DNA of 64,000 bases from an uncultured Christensenellaceae bacterium (GCA_944380305.1 CALWHF010000007.1:1-64000); one strand, 5' to 3'. Shown: positions 44,919 through 54,869, numbered from the stretch's first letter. Notes: generated by a model not told the origin, from the sequence alone. Program-made: numbers and translations.

Positions 44919-45881
44919 TCAATAGACCACGTTGATCGGGTTACCTTCGAGGAAAGCGTCTATATTCTTTTTAGCTGCCTTGAGCAGTCTGCTCCTTGCC
45001 TCTACGCTCGCCCACGCGACGTGCGGCGTGATTATGCAGTTTTCCGCGCCTATCAGCGGGCTGCCGTGCACGGGAGGCTCTTCGGCAAGCACGTCCGCGC
45101 CGTATCCCGACAACCTGCCGTCGTCGAGAGCGCGTCTTACCGCCGCTTCGTCCACAAGCCCGCCTCTTGCCGTATTGACGAGTATCGCGCCTTTCTTTAC
45201 CTTGGATAAAAAGTCGTCGCTCACCATATTCGCATTGCCCGCATTGAGATCGCAATGCAGAGTTATCACGTCCGCCTCTCTGAGCAAAGCGTCGAGATTG
45301 TCGACGAGTTTCACGCTCTTATCGGCAACGCAAGCATGACGCTTGCAGGCGATGACGTTCATGCCCATGACGAGAGCTATTTTCGCGACCGCCCTGCCTA
45401 TGCTGCCGTAGCCTATTATGCCCAGAGTCTTGCCGCTGAGCTCGATCACTTCGCCTTTGTAAAGGCAGAAATTTCTGCACTTCCCCCACTCCCCGTCGTT
45501 TACGCTCATAGCGTGCGCAAAGAGTTTCGCCGCCAGAGAGGTTATCAGCATAAACGCGTGCTGAGCGACGCTGACAGTCGAGTATGCCGGCACGTTGCAC
45601 ACCGGTATCCCGCGTTTTTTCGCAGCTTTTATGTCCACCACGTTGTAGCCCGTGGATAAAAGTCCGATGTATTTCAACGACGGCAGCGCGGCTATCGTCT
45701 CCGCCGTTATGTTGACCTTGTTGTCGATTATTATATCCGCGTCCTTTGCCCTTTCGACCACCTCGTCGTCGCGGGTATGCGGATATACCGTCACTTCTCC
45801 GAGAGTCTCGAATTCTTCCCACGAAAGATCTCCGGGATTTGCGCAATCACCGTCGAGTATCACGATCCTGAGTCCGTTCAT
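44919..45881 (-). CDS. D-2-hydroxyacid dehydrogenase
   Basis: A 320-residue NAD(P)-dependent dehydrogenase of the D-isomer family (glycerate/phosphoglycerate type). Nucleotide motif GIIGYGSIGRAVA; catalytic Arg in NTARGGLVDE, Glu in LAEEPP and His in ITPHVAWAS. It interconverts a 2-keto acid and D-2-hydroxy acid; hydroxypyruvate/glycerate is a fair guess. Its start overlaps the ABC transporter stop by four bases (ATGA), so it is the last gene of a four-gene unit. Confidence 0.94.
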   Translation of the reverse strand: MNGLRIVILDGDCANPGDLSWEEFETLGEVTVYPHTRDDEVVERAKDADIIIDNKVNITAETIAALPSLKYIGLLSTGYNVVDIKAAKKRGIPVCNVPAYSTVSVAQHAFMLITSLAAKLFAHAMSVNDGEWGKCRNFCLYKGEVIELSGKTLGIIGYGSIGRAVAKIALVMGMNVIACKRHACVADKSVKLVDNLDALLREADVITLHCDLNAGNANMVSDDFLSKVKKGAILVNTARGGLVDEAAVRRALDDGRLSGYGADVLAEEPPVHGSPLIGAENCIITPHVAWASVEARSRLLKAAKKNIDAFLEGNPINVVY

Positions 45882-47647
45882 TTTGTCTCAGCCTCCTCGT
45901 CGTATTCTTTGTATTGAGCTTCGTAAAGTTTTTTGTACGAGCCGCCTTTCTCGAGCAGTTCGGCATGCGTGCCGCGCTCCTTTATCCTGCCCTCTTCGAC
46001 GACGATTATCTCGTCCGCGCTCTTGATCGTGCTGAGTCTGTGCGCGACGATAAGCGTCGTCCTTCCTTTGCACAGTTCGAAAAGCGACTTCTGCACCATG
46101 ACTTCGGTAGCGTTGTCCAGCGCGCTCGTCGCCTCGTCCAGTATGAGTATCGCGGGGTTTTTGAGGAAGACTCTGGCAATGCTGAGCCTCTGCTTTTGTC
46201 CTCCCGAAAGTTTGATGCCCCTCTCGCCTATCTGCGTATCGTATCCGTCGGGAAGTCCCGAGATATAGTCGTGTATATTCGCTCTTTTAGCCGCGTTTAT
46301 CACGTCTTCGTCGGTCGCATTCACCGCGCCGTAAGCAATGTTTTCTCTGAAAGTACCCGTGAACAGGAACACGTCCTGCTGAACAATGCCTATGTTCTGT
46401 CTCAAAGACTTGTTGGAGATTTCGCTGATCGGCGTACCGTCTATGTATATCATGCCCTCTTTCAGCTTGTAGAATTTGGGGATGAGATGACAAAGCGTGG
46501 TCTTGCCGCCGCCGCTTGCGCCTACGAACGCGTATATCTTGCCTGCGGGTATCTCTATGTTGATGTCGTGAAGGACTTCTCCGCCCTCGTTATACGCAAA
46601 ACTGACATGCTCGAACCTGACGTCTCCCGCGGGACGCACTATGTCTTTCGCGTCGGGACTGTCCTCTTCTATCTTAGCATCCATGATCTCGGTGAAACGT
46701 CTGAACCCGGTCACGCCGTCCTGTAACTGTTCCGAAAACATAAGCAGGTTTTCCACGGGCGAAATGAACAGCGATATAGACAACATGAACGCAGCGAGAT
46801 CGCCGTAATCGAGCTTGCCGTATATGCAGAACAAGCCGCCCGCTATCAACACGACCGCGTTGCATATCTGCGTCGTAAAGCTCATGCTTGCCGAGAACCT
46901 GCCCATCGCCTTGTACGCCTTGGATCTCCAATAGACGTAACCGCTGTTGTTCTTCTCGAATTTCTTCTGCTCGTACACGTCGTTGGCATACGCCTTTGTC
47001 ACCCTTATGCCCGAAAGGCTGTTCTCGAGCGTCGCGTTAATGTTGCCCGTCTCCTGCCTGCTCTTGTCGAAAGCGGCGTTCATATCGTTCTGCGCCTTGA
47101 CGGAAACGAGTATTATTATCGGCAGGAACGCGAATACGATCAGCGCGAGTATCCAGTTTATCGTGCAGAGGTAGACGAAAGATCCCACTATCATGAACGA
47201 AGATATGAACAGGTTTTCGGGACCGTGATGCGCGAGCTCCGACACGGTGAACAAGTCGTTGGTCATACGCGCCATCAGCTGTCCCGTCTCGTTGTTGTCG
47301 TAAAAAGAATACGGCAGTTTCTGAAGGTGATCGAAAAGATCGCTCCTCATCGCCGCCTGCATCTTAACGCCCATGACGTGCCCGCAGAAGCTTATGTAAT
47401 AATTCATGCATGCGCGCAGGACGTATATCCCGACGAGTCCTATGCCGAACAGAACGATCTGCGTTATCATGCCGTTGGGTATGAAGTCGTTGAGCATCTG
47501 TCTCGTCAGTATCGGATAGAAAAGACCGCTGACCGAAAAGATCAGCGACGCCAGCATATCGAGTATAAACGTCACTTTATGCGGTTTATAATAAGATACG
47601 AAATAGGCAAACAGATTGCGTTTGCTCCTCTTCTTTGTCTCTGTCAT
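45878..47647 (-). CDS. ABC exporter, fused membrane and ATPase domains
   Basis: A 589-residue half-transporter (MdlB/MsbA/LmrA type) that works as a homodimer or pairs with another. Six helices lie in about 1-320; the ATPase has Walker A GASGGGKTT, signature LSGGQKQR, Walker B ILILDEATSALD and the switch His in IVAHRLST. Substrates of this class include lipids, drugs and peptides, and no neighbour narrows it. It is 22 bases downstream of trxB and coupled to the hydroxyacid dehydrogenase. Confidence 0.95.
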   Translation of the reverse strand: MTETKKRSKRNLFAYFVSYYKPHKVTFILDMLASLIFSVSGLFYPILTRQMLNDFIPNGMITQIVLFGIGLVGIYVLRACMNYYISFCGHVMGVKMQAAMRSDLFDHLQKLPYSFYDNNETGQLMARMTNDLFTVSELAHHGPENLFISSFMIVGSFVYLCTINWILALIVFAFLPIIILVSVKAQNDMNAAFDKSRQETGNINATLENSLSGIRVTKAYANDVYEQKKFEKNNSGYVYWRSKAYKAMGRFSASMSFTTQICNAVVLIAGGLFCIYGKLDYGDLAAFMLSISLFISPVENLLMFSEQLQDGVTGFRRFTEIMDAKIEEDSPDAKDIVRPAGDVRFEHVSFAYNEGGEVLHDINIEIPAGKIYAFVGASGGGKTTLCHLIPKFYKLKEGMIYIDGTPISEISNKSLRQNIGIVQQDVFLFTGTFRENIAYGAVNATDEDVINAAKRANIHDYISGLPDGYDTQIGERGIKLSGGQKQRLSIARVFLKNPAILILDEATSALDNATEVMVQKSLFELCKGRTTLIVAHRLSTIKSADEIIVVEEGRIKERGTHAELLEKGGSYKKLYEAQYKEYDEEAETK

Positions 47648-47669
47648 AATTTTATATCGTTACGGTTGA

Positions 47670-48581
47670 TCAGTCTCTCGAACAATATTCGCTTGCGGCG
47701 AGAGCGGCTACGCTGCCGTCGGCTGCCGCCGTAACCAGCTGTCTCACCTTTTTGGTGCGGCAGTCACCCGCGACGAATATCCCGTTTGCCGCGATGCAGT
47801 CTTCTCCCGCGACTATATATCCCGCTTTGTCTCTCTCGACGAGTCCCGCAAAAGCGTCGGTGCTGGGGGTCTGCCCCACGGCGACGAACACGCCGTCGAG
47901 CGCGAGCTCTTTTCGCTCTCCCGTCTTAGTATCCTCGAGGATCACACCTTCGAGCTTGCCGTCGCCCTTCAACGCGACCACTTTCGCATTGAGGATAAAC
48001 TCGACGTTTTTCATGCCTCTGACTTTAGCGACCTTTTCTGGTTCTGCCCTGAACCCCTCTCTGCGGTGCACCAGATAGACTTTAGAACACAGCGACGCGA
48101 GCACTTCGGCATCTTCGAAAGCAGTATTTCCTCCGCCGACCACGGCGACTGTCCTGCCTTTGAAGAACGCGCCGTCGCAGGTCGCGCAATATGAGATCCC
48201 GAAGCCCGTGAGCTTTTCTTCTCCGTCAACGTCAAGTTTGCGATTTTTCGCGCCCGTGGCGATTATCACCGCTTTTGCCTCGACCTCTCCGCCGTCGTAC
48301 TCTATCAGGAAACCGCCGTCTTTGCGGGTCACCTTCTCTACGTTTGCGCTTATCATCTCGGTGCCGAGTTCCGTCGCCTGATTGTAGAGCCCCATCGCGA
48401 AGTCGTATCCGCTGACCTTACCGAGAGCGGGATAGTTGTCCACCTCGGGAGTGACGACTATCTGCCCGCCCGGCATATATCCCTCGAACATTATCACGTC
48501 TTTTCCCGCGCGCTTTGCGTATATCGCCGCACTCATTCCCGCGGTGCCCGCACCTATGATAGCAATATCCGTCTTTACCAT
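47670..48581 (-). CDS. trxB: Thioredoxin-disulfide reductase
   Basis: A 303-residue flavoprotein that reduces thioredoxin with NADPH. Seen: FAD motif GAGTAGMSAAIYA, active-site disulfide CATCD (about 133-136), NADPH motif GGGNTAFEDA and the C-terminal FAD part GIFVAGDCR. The CATCD loop with the HRREGFRAEP NADPH-phosphate region is typical for the low-molecular-weight type. The ATG at 48581 follows GAGGTGG; a few earlier codons inside the HD gene are not used. It lies eight bases after the HD gene stop. Confidence 0.95.
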   Translation of the reverse strand: MVKTDIAIIGAGTAGMSAAIYAKRAGKDVIMFEGYMPGGQIVVTPEVDNYPALGKVSGYDFAMGLYNQATELGTEMISANVEKVTRKDGGFLIEYDGGEVEAKAVIIATGAKNRKLDVDGEEKLTGFGISYCATCDGAFFKGRTVAVVGGGNTAFEDAEVLASLCSKVYLVHRREGFRAEPEKVAKVRGMKNVEFILNAKVVALKGDGKLEGVILEDTKTGERKELALDGVFVAVGQTPSTDAFAGLVERDKAGYIVAGEDCIAANGIFVAGDCRTKKVRQLVTAAADGSVAALAASEYCSRD

Positions 48582-48589
48582 GTTCCACC

Positions 48590-49198
48590 TCAATTGTTTC
48601 CTATCTTTTCGTCAAGATAGGACGCCGTTATATCCGCGACGTGCGTCAGCACCGCGAGCGGATACTTTTCAAACGCCTTGGAAATGCTGTAATCGCCGCC
48701 TCTGACCCTCGTATCGAAACCGCCCATATGCCAATTGATCGCCATTGCCTCTTCTCTCGTCAGACGCATGAACCCGTTGATGATATAGACTGACTTTTCG
48801 CCGTGCCCGTACGGCAGCTCTTCGTTGATCGCAAAATACGGCACCTTTTCCCACACGTCGTTTTTCTTCTGATTGCGGTACTCGACTTTGTAAAAATTCG
48901 CTTTGCACACGTCGTGCAAAAGCCCGCAAATGACTATGTTCTCATCCGTTATGGATGCGATCGCCTCGTTTGCCGCGTGAAGTTTCTTCTCCTGTTCCAC
49001 GAGCATCTTGAGCCTTTTGCACACGTTGATGCTATGCTCGCAAAGCCCGCCCTCGAATGCGTTGTGAAATTTAGAACTCGCTGGCGCATAAAAGAAATCG
49101 CTTTTCGAAAGCCACTCGAGCAGCTTATCGGCTCCCGCGCGCTTGACCGAGTTGTTGAAAATAGTGACGAACTCTTTTTTGTTATCTTCGCAATCCAT
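48590..49198 (-). CDS. HD-domain protein
   Basis: A 202-residue HD-superfamily protein. Metal-binding residues are seen in CEHSINVCKRL, GLLHDVCKANF (the HD pair) and later His residues in YGHGEKS and NWHMGG. Such proteins are phosphohydrolases of nucleotides or phosphodiesters; the substrate is unknown. I chose the ATG at 49198 because GAGGAG lies eight bases before it; the ATG at 49204 is too close. First gene of the HD-trxB-ABC-hydroxyacid dehydrogenase unit behind a perfect promoter. Confidence 0.88.
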   Translation of the reverse strand: MDCEDNKKEFVTIFNNSVKRAGADKLLEWLSKSDFFYAPASSKFHNAFEGGLCEHSINVCKRLKMLVEQEKKLHAANEAIASITDENIVICGLLHDVCKANFYKVEYRNQKKNDVWEKVPYFAINEELPYGHGEKSVYIINGFMRLTREEAMAINWHMGGFDTRVRGGDYSISKAFEKYPLAVLTHVADITASYLDEKIGNN

Positions 49199-49227
49199 TG
49201 TCATTCTCCTCTTTGTCGCTAAACAAT

Positions 49228-49256
49228 ATTATAACGGATCGCCGATCAAATGTCAA
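49228..49256 (-). promoter_or_regulatory. Perfect sigma-A promoter of the HD-trxB-ABC operon
   Basis: Read leftwards: TTGACA, 17 bases, TATAAT. Leader of about 24 bases with GAGGAG. Confidence 0.94.
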
Positions 49257-49282
49257 TGCGCACCCGCACGCACTTTATTCGT

Positions 49283-49723
49283 TCACGCTTTATTTCGCGC
49301 ATCGGTTATCGCTTCTTTGAAATCGCGTTCGAGTTCTATTGTACGGCGAACGTACTCGCTCGCTTCTCTCTTTGCCAGCGCATACGTTCTCGCGTCTCTT
49401 TCAAGCGTTTCTATCGCCTTGTCCGCACTCGATACCGCAGAGCGTACGACCTCACAGTCGTCGTGTTTGCCTCCGAATTTGAATTCGATGCCTTTTACCG
49501 CGAACCACTCGGCGATCTTACTTGCCTCCTTCGTCTTTTCGCCGTGCTCGGAGATGTATGCGTCTATCTCTTCGGCAAGTTTTGTATGCTTATCCGCATA
49601 CTCTTTCATCGTCTCTTTTATCTTCTCCTCTTCGCAGAATCGCGCCATATTGGTCAGCGCGGTTGCACCCATCTTGACTCCCTTAGAGCAATTGACCGCG
49701 AGCTTATAAGTCTGTCCGTCCAT
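49283..49723 (-). CDS. Helical protein of unknown function
   Basis: A 146-residue, almost wholly helical protein with no signal peptide, for example KIKETMKEYADKHTKLAEEI and DKAIETLERDARTYALAKRE. The pattern fits a four-helix bundle, but no metal-ligand set like that of ferritins is evident. AAAGGAGG lies just before the ATG, so translation is well supported. It is transcribed toward the HD operon promoter. Role unknown. Confidence 0.7.
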   Translation of the reverse strand: MDGQTYKLAVNCSKGVKMGATALTNMARFCEEEKIKETMKEYADKHTKLAEEIDAYISEHGEKTKEASKIAEWFAVKGIEFKFGGKHDDCEVVRSAVSSADKAIETLERDARTYALAKREASEYVRRTIELERDFKEAITDARNKA

Positions 49724-50116
49724 GATAATACCTCCTTTTTTTGATATTATCTCCTTACTGTCAAAAATTTATCCCGAAAAGAAACTGCTGCCTAGCTCGC
49801 GTTCCGACGAGTATTCAGTATGCCGTTTCCATGAGCGATTCCATAAAAATTATTTTGATCGTATTTGCCTTGGTTGTTTTATATTGTCAGTCGTAAATAT
49901 CGTAAAATTAATTAGTTTCTGAAAACCGAAAGATAATTGAACATCGCGATAATATTAATGCAAACGCAGGGTCTGCGCATATTGGCCGCTTGCAAATACC
50001 TTCATTAATCGTCTTTACAATAACCGTACGTTTGTCGTGCGCGTACTATTTTGCAACAATTAAGGACGGCATCTTCGATTCCGTCCCAAACAATCAATAT
50101 TCTTTTTAACAAATAC
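49724..50116. other. AT-rich intergenic region
   Basis: About 390 bases, more AT-rich than the surroundings. It contains the ribosome site for the gene at 49283 at its left edge and a GGACGG/CCGTCC hairpin at 50064-50086 that may terminate the ABC operon weakly. No gene is supported. Confidence 0.6.
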
Positions 50117-52156
50117 TCAGCTTCGGATAAGATCCGGGCTGAATTTTTTGTTGAGCCGGTAAATCCTTGCCGCACAAGCAACCGATAACGATATTGCAGA
50201 TATAGCAAACGAGACCGTTATGCCCGACCATGCCGATGGCTCGAAAAATCTTTCCGCGCTGTTGATCACGATCCTATCGATACCGAAGGAAGCGAGGCTC
50301 CCGAATACCATCGCGATCAGCGCGACGGGAACGGCCTGAAGAATTATCAGCTCAGTCAGATCTCGAGAATGCACTCTGAGCGTCTTGAGCACGAAAAGCT
50401 CCTTTCCGTTTATCTTGCAGACATGCCCCGCAACTGCGAACGCATACAAAGAGGCAAGCACAGCAAAGACCGCGGAAGCAGAGGCACATATCGGATAAAC
50501 TTTTTCTTCCAATCCTTTTGAAATCGTGTAACTCTCGAAATATTCCCCTTTAGGCATGATGCCGTTTTCTATCCAGTATTCCACCACTTCCTCGTCTGAA
50601 GGATCGAGAGAATAGAAATAATAACGCGTCCGATCGAGCAGCTCCGCGTACTTTTCTTCTGAAACGTACAGATCTAATTCGATCTCACTTGCGCTAGGCA
50701 CAACGTTTACAATCTCGAGAACGGCGGTATACATATTAGAGTTGTTTCTCATCAATTGGAAACTCACTTCCGTCTTTGCGAATTCGATATAGTCGGGATC
50801 TCTCGAACCCAGCATATAATACAGATTGAAACCGAGTATGCATCGATCGCCATTGAGCGAAGCGTCTTTGTAGATCGTAAGCGTTTCCCCGAAATTGTCA
50901 TCGGCTATCCTGAATGGTCGGGAATCGAGAAAGTTCGTCGCGGTAGCGTAGTTCAAATATACCGCGTTGTCAAGATCGTAGGATCTGCAGTAATTGCCAT
51001 TTTCCGCCACTCCCGCCATAACCAGTGACATGCCGTCGAAATCTACGGCATCGCCTATTCCGGCGTCTGTAAGCAAGGTCGAGTTATATTCTTCCGCCGC
51101 ATCGAAACCGAGTTTTATCTCTCCGTCTTTCAACGTGTCGTCTATGACGATATAAGAAGACCCACCCCGTTTCCACGAGTACGGGAATACCGTGTCGAGC
51201 CCGTCTTTGTTTTTTCCTTCCGTCTTTTCTCTGAACTCTGCAAAATCTTTTCCCGACTCCAGTACCGCATTGTCATATCCTTGCAAAAATCCGACATACA
51301 CGTTGTTTACGTCGAGAGTCGACACAGAAACCGACAACGCGATAAGAATTAAAATTATAGATAAAATCAACACAGACGTGAGATTTTTTAATATCTTGTC
51401 ATAGCTCTTCCAAAACGAAAAGCGCGTCTTTATCCTGCCTGACAATCGTCTTTCCTGCGGCACCTCTTCAATATCCGTCTTCGGGATCGGAGTACCCGCG
51501 TTGTCCCGCATACGGTTTTCGGATCCGACGTTTTCGAACGCGCCCTGAAGAGACACCATCTTCCCTTTTCTCAGTCTCATCAGCCCGTCTGCGTAACGGT
51601 TTGCGAAATCCACGTTGTGAGTGATAAGAATCACGGGCTTTTCCTGCGACACCTCTTTCAGCAGGCGCATCACGTTTTCGGCATTCTTGCCGTCGAGACT
51701 GCCCGTAGGCTCGTCCGCAAGCAATATCTTGCAGTCGCTCGCGAGTGCGCGCGCTATCGCGACCCTCTGCTTTTCTCCCCCGCTGAGTTTGTCGGCTTTG
51801 CGTTGTCTGAAAGCCGACATCCCGAGCCTTTCGAGTATCGCACCGTTCTTTTCTGCGTCAGAGGAAACTATCGACAGGTTGTCTTCAACCGTCAGACCGC
51901 CCAGCAGATTGCCGTCCTGAAATACGACGCCGAAAATCCCGTCGGGATTTATACCTTCGCTCAGTTTTTCGCCGTTGAATAATATCTCTCCTCTGTCCGC
52001 TTTGAGCGCGCCCGTCAGGATGTTGAAGATCGTGCTTTTGCCGCTGCCGCTCTCGCCGATGATGACGTAGAGACCTTTATCTCCTATATCGAAAGACACA
52101 TCGTCGAGCGCGACCGTCTTGCCGTACGTTTTTGTCAGACCTTTTACTTCGAGCAT
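50117..52156 (-). CDS. ABC transporter, ATPase fused to FtsX/MacB-type permease (second of pair)
   Basis: A 679-residue fusion. N-terminal ATPase (about 1-220): Walker A GESGSGKST, signature LSGGEKQR, Walker B ILLADEPTGSLD. A linker, one helix (about 265-290), a large extracellular domain (about 290-545) and three C-terminal helices of the FtsX type follow. This layout (mechanotransmission type, like MacB) is used for export of peptides or lipoproteins, or for signalling by BceAB-like systems. It overlaps the preceding ABC gene by 13 bases, so the two probably form a heterodimer. No histidine kinase is adjacent. Confidence 0.9.
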   Translation of the reverse strand: MLEVKGLTKTYGKTVALDDVSFDIGDKGLYVIIGESGSGKSTIFNILTGALKADRGEILFNGEKLSEGINPDGIFGVVFQDGNLLGGLTVEDNLSIVSSDAEKNGAILERLGMSAFRQRKADKLSGGEKQRVAIARALASDCKILLADEPTGSLDGKNAENVMRLLKEVSQEKPVILITHNVDFANRYADGLMRLRKGKMVSLQGAFENVGSENRMRDNAGTPIPKTDIEEVPQERRLSGRIKTRFSFWKSYDKILKNLTSVLILSIILILIALSVSVSTLDVNNVYVGFLQGYDNAVLESGKDFAEFREKTEGKNKDGLDTVFPYSWKRGGSSYIVIDDTLKDGEIKLGFDAAEEYNSTLLTDAGIGDAVDFDGMSLVMAGVAENGNYCRSYDLDNAVYLNYATATNFLDSRPFRIADDNFGETLTIYKDASLNGDRCILGFNLYYMLGSRDPDYIEFAKTEVSFQLMRNNSNMYTAVLEIVNVVPSASEIELDLYVSEEKYAELLDRTRYYFYSLDPSDEEVVEYWIENGIMPKGEYFESYTISKGLEEKVYPICASASAVFAVLASLYAFAVAGHVCKINGKELFVLKTLRVHSRDLTELIILQAVPVALIAMVFGSLASFGIDRIVINSAERFFEPSAWSGITVSFAISAISLSVACAARIYRLNKKFSPDLIRS

Positions 52157-54162
52157 GCAGATATTTCCTTATACGATTTTATCGCCGTCACCGCATACGC
52201 CGCAGCCGCCACCAGCAACATCGCGCCGAGTGCCGCAAGTACGCTCCACCATGAAAAGACGTACATGTATTCGGTATAACATAAAGCCTCTTTCACGGTC
52301 TGAAATTTTATTATAGTAGGGATCCCTACCGCAAGTAACAGAACAAACGAGCACAGCAACGTAAACGCCTGTGAGAATACGAAATACAGCGTCAGAGAAC
52401 GCGCCGTGAACCCCGCCTCGCGCAGACTGCCGAACAATGTCTTGCGCTCGTCTTTTTCAAACAGATTCGTGTTGACGAAGACGAAGAAAGCCAGCACCGC
52501 AAACACCGCAAACAGGATCAGGCTTATCTTCGTCATCTCCTCTCTTTGCGCCGAGTAATTATCGAGTTTAGAAGAATTGTATACGTCTTTGTAGTCCTCA
52601 GCCGTAATGTCGTCTACGGGCGCGAGGTATCTGAGCGTAGACGCAAGTTCGCTTACGTCGCATTTTTTCAGCCAGCCGTTATAAGAGCTGAAGCAGATTC
52701 CCGAGACCGAATATTTCTCTCCCGCAAGAACTACGCTCTTTTGCACTCTCTCGAAATAAAGATCCGCAGAAGCGACGACTTCGTTTTCCGAGACACCGTA
52801 CTTTTGTGCAACGCTGCCGGTGCTGATAAGGACTTGATTATTTTCTTCGGGAGCTTTGCCGGCTATTATCTGCTCGTCATTATATCTTATCACGCGCTCG
52901 TTTTCCTTAGTCAAGACGTAGGAAACAGAATCGCGGTATTCGTCGTAAAAATCCATCGATGCATAATACGAAAACAGCGTCGCGTTGACCGAATATAAAT
53001 AAGATTCTTCTTTTTTCAGTTCTTCAAAATCATACGCCGACGTATCCGTTTCGAATATACCGCACACGGTATAGATATTTTTACCGTCGAGATTGATTTG
53101 CATCCCGACACGATACCTGTCGGGATCGTAACGGTGCATGAACAGAGGGATCATCACGTCTTTGCCGTTTTTCGGATAGTCGCCTTCGTAAAGCGCGAAA
53201 TCCCCGTTGTCGAGGTCTGCGTATATCAACCAACCGTTGACCATTCCGCTGTTTCTGCCTACGCTGTATGCGGTGGCTATATCCTTATTCGACATGGAAA
53301 GCAATATGATGCCCTGGTTTTTGGCATTCGCTCTCATAACGTCGGTGTCGTCTTTTATAAGAAGAGTTGTCGAGAGCATAAAACTCGCCATGGCGATGAA
53401 TACAAACAGCACGGCGAATACCGTTCTTGCGGCTTTCGTCCTGAAAGTGCAGAAAAAAAGCTTGACGGCGTCTTTGAAACCGAGAGAAATTTTCGCATTT
53501 CCTTTGCGGCTTTCCGAGCTGTCAGGAGAAACGGTGTTTTTCACGACTTTTCCCCCGTCAAGTTCCACGACTCCGTCAGCGACCGCAAGCAGCTCTCCGA
53601 CCTTGTGTCCCACGCACAACACGAGTCTGTCTTTCGAAAGCTCCGAAACGGCTTTCATCACTGCATCCGCATTGTCGTCGTCGAGGCTTGAAGTGATCTC
53701 GTCGCAAAGCACGACGGGAGTGTCTCTCAAAAGTGCTCTCGCTATCGCGACGCGCTGTCTTTCGCCGCCGCTGAGATTGCGGGCTTTTTCTTCAGCCTTT
53801 CCCCGCATGCCTACCTTGTCGAGAGCCATGAGTCTTTTTTGTCTGTCTTTTTCAAACAGCGCGAGTCCTTCTTCGACCGTCATGTCTTCGGGCAGGACGG
53901 TTTCCTGCGCGATATAGGTGAAAATCCGTCCTCTCGCCTTGTCCCTTGCAGCGGCTTTCAGCGAAGAAATCTCCTTGCCGTCGAAAAGTATCTTTCCGCA
54001 GTCGGGCGCAAGCATCAGCCCGATACATTTGAGAAGTGTGCTTTTACCGCTACCGCTTTCTCCGATAAGCGCAAAAAGTCCCTTTGACGGCAACATGAGA
54101 CTGACGTCTGTCAACGCATAGACGCCGTCGAAACTTTTTGACAAATTTTCTATTTTGAGCAT
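52144..54162 (-). CDS. ABC transporter, ATPase fused to FtsX/MacB-type permease (first of pair)
   Basis: A 672-residue paralogue of the next gene, with the same order of parts. Walker A GESGSGKST and signature LSGGERQR are intact; Walker B reads VVLCDEITSSLDDD, with Ile where Pro is usual. A conserved lone helix (about 265-290), a big outer domain and three C-terminal helices complete it. The ATG at 54162 has AGGAGA; the upstream extension crosses the promoter. The variant Walker B in one half suggests an asymmetric heterodimer, although the catalytic Glu is kept. Confidence 0.9.
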   Translation of the reverse strand: MLKIENLSKSFDGVYALTDVSLMLPSKGLFALIGESGSGKSTLLKCIGLMLAPDCGKILFDGKEISSLKAAARDKARGRIFTYIAQETVLPEDMTVEEGLALFEKDRQKRLMALDKVGMRGKAEEKARNLSGGERQRVAIARALLRDTPVVLCDEITSSLDDDNADAVMKAVSELSKDRLVLCVGHKVGELLAVADGVVELDGGKVVKNTVSPDSSESRKGNAKISLGFKDAVKLFFCTFRTKAARTVFAVLFVFIAMASFMLSTTLLIKDDTDVMRANAKNQGIILLSMSNKDIATAYSVGRNSGMVNGWLIYADLDNGDFALYEGDYPKNGKDVMIPLFMHRYDPDRYRVGMQINLDGKNIYTVCGIFETDTSAYDFEELKKEESYLYSVNATLFSYYASMDFYDEYRDSVSYVLTKENERVIRYNDEQIIAGKAPEENNQVLISTGSVAQKYGVSENEVVASADLYFERVQKSVVLAGEKYSVSGICFSSYNGWLKKCDVSELASTLRYLAPVDDITAEDYKDVYNSSKLDNYSAQREEMTKISLILFAVFAVLAFFVFVNTNLFEKDERKTLFGSLREAGFTARSLTLYFVFSQAFTLLCSFVLLLAVGIPTIIKFQTVKEALCYTEYMYVFSWWSVLAALGAMLLVAAAAYAVTAIKSYKEISACSK

Positions 54163-54241
54163 TAAATGTCTCCTTTGGCGGAAACCTGTTTTTTGATTAT
54201 CCGCACTATGAAATGCAAATCTGCAGGTTTTCTTTGATTTT

Positions 54242-54270
54242 ATTTTAAACAATTTTCCGTATGTCGTCAA
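54242..54270 (-). promoter_or_regulatory. Promoter of the ABC pair
   Basis: Read leftwards: TTGACG, 17 bases, TAAAAT. The leader is about 75 bases. Confidence 0.8.
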
Positions 54271-54573
54271 TGCTCAATATTTATCGGGGTGTACAAATAT
54301 TTTACAACGGGTATTTTCAGGCGGTTTTGACGACAGGATTATTAAAACAGGGAAGAAAGACTTGTCGAGGTGTAATTGGGTCGTCAAAAATATTGGTTTA
54401 CCGTCTTGTTGCGCTATGCGGCAGTTATCGTAAGCCGCAAAAGTACTGTGCGGGAGGGAAGAATCATCCGTTGAGGTTATAGCCGTTGCCGCAAGTTCCG
54501 ATATTGCCGTCGCCACACGACCGCTTCGCTTTTGACAAGGGTCCTTCAATCCCTCTCTCTGCGCCAAACAAAA

Positions 54574-54597
54574 AACCGAGACTTTTTCGTCTCGGTT
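54574..54597 (-). terminator. Second copy of the tRNA terminator hairpin
   Basis: AACCGAGAC/GTCTCGGTT with loop TTTTTC, the same stem as the one behind tRNA-Ser, and with A/T-runs on either side. Confidence 0.75.
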
Positions 54598-54745
54598 TGC
54601 TTGTACCGAGGGATATTCGCTCAGATGTTTCCTGCGTAGGTTGATGATTATTACCAACCGCGAAAGCAACCGCTACGCGGATTGCCGCACCCTGTCAACG
54701 CTTGCGCTTTTGACAAGGGTTCTTAGAATCCCTCCTCTGCGCAAA

Positions 54746-54775
54746 ACAAAAAACCGAGACTTTTTCGTCTCGGTT
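54746..54775 (-). terminator. Terminator of tRNA-Ser
   Basis: On the minus strand AACCGAGAC/GTCTCGGTT is a 9-bp stem followed by TTTTTTG, starting four bases after the encoded CCA. Confidence 0.9.
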
Positions 54776-54778
54776 GTT

Positions 54779-54869
54779 TGGCGCAGAGAGAGGGATTCGA
54801 ACCCTCGGTACGTTTTACCGTACACACGATTTCCAATCGTGCGCCTTAGGCCAGCTCAGCCATCTCTGC
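54779..54869 (-). tRNA. tRNA-Ser (anticodon GGA), CCA encoded
   Basis: Read leftwards: acceptor GCAGAGA/TCTCTGC, D arm, anticodon stem CACGA/TCGTG with loop TTGGAAA (anticodon GGA), the long variable arm typical of serine tRNAs (TGTACGG...CCGTACC-like stem), T arm GAGGGTTCGAATCCCTC, discriminator G and encoded CCA. All stems pair fully. It decodes UCC and UCU. Confidence 0.96.

Noticed and set aside
49722..49922. 66-codon plus-strand frame in the AT-rich gap
   Set aside because: No promoter or ribosome site and low-complexity content.
54274..54669. 131-codon minus-strand frame
   Set aside because: Spans a terminator and repeat element; no ribosome site or family signal.
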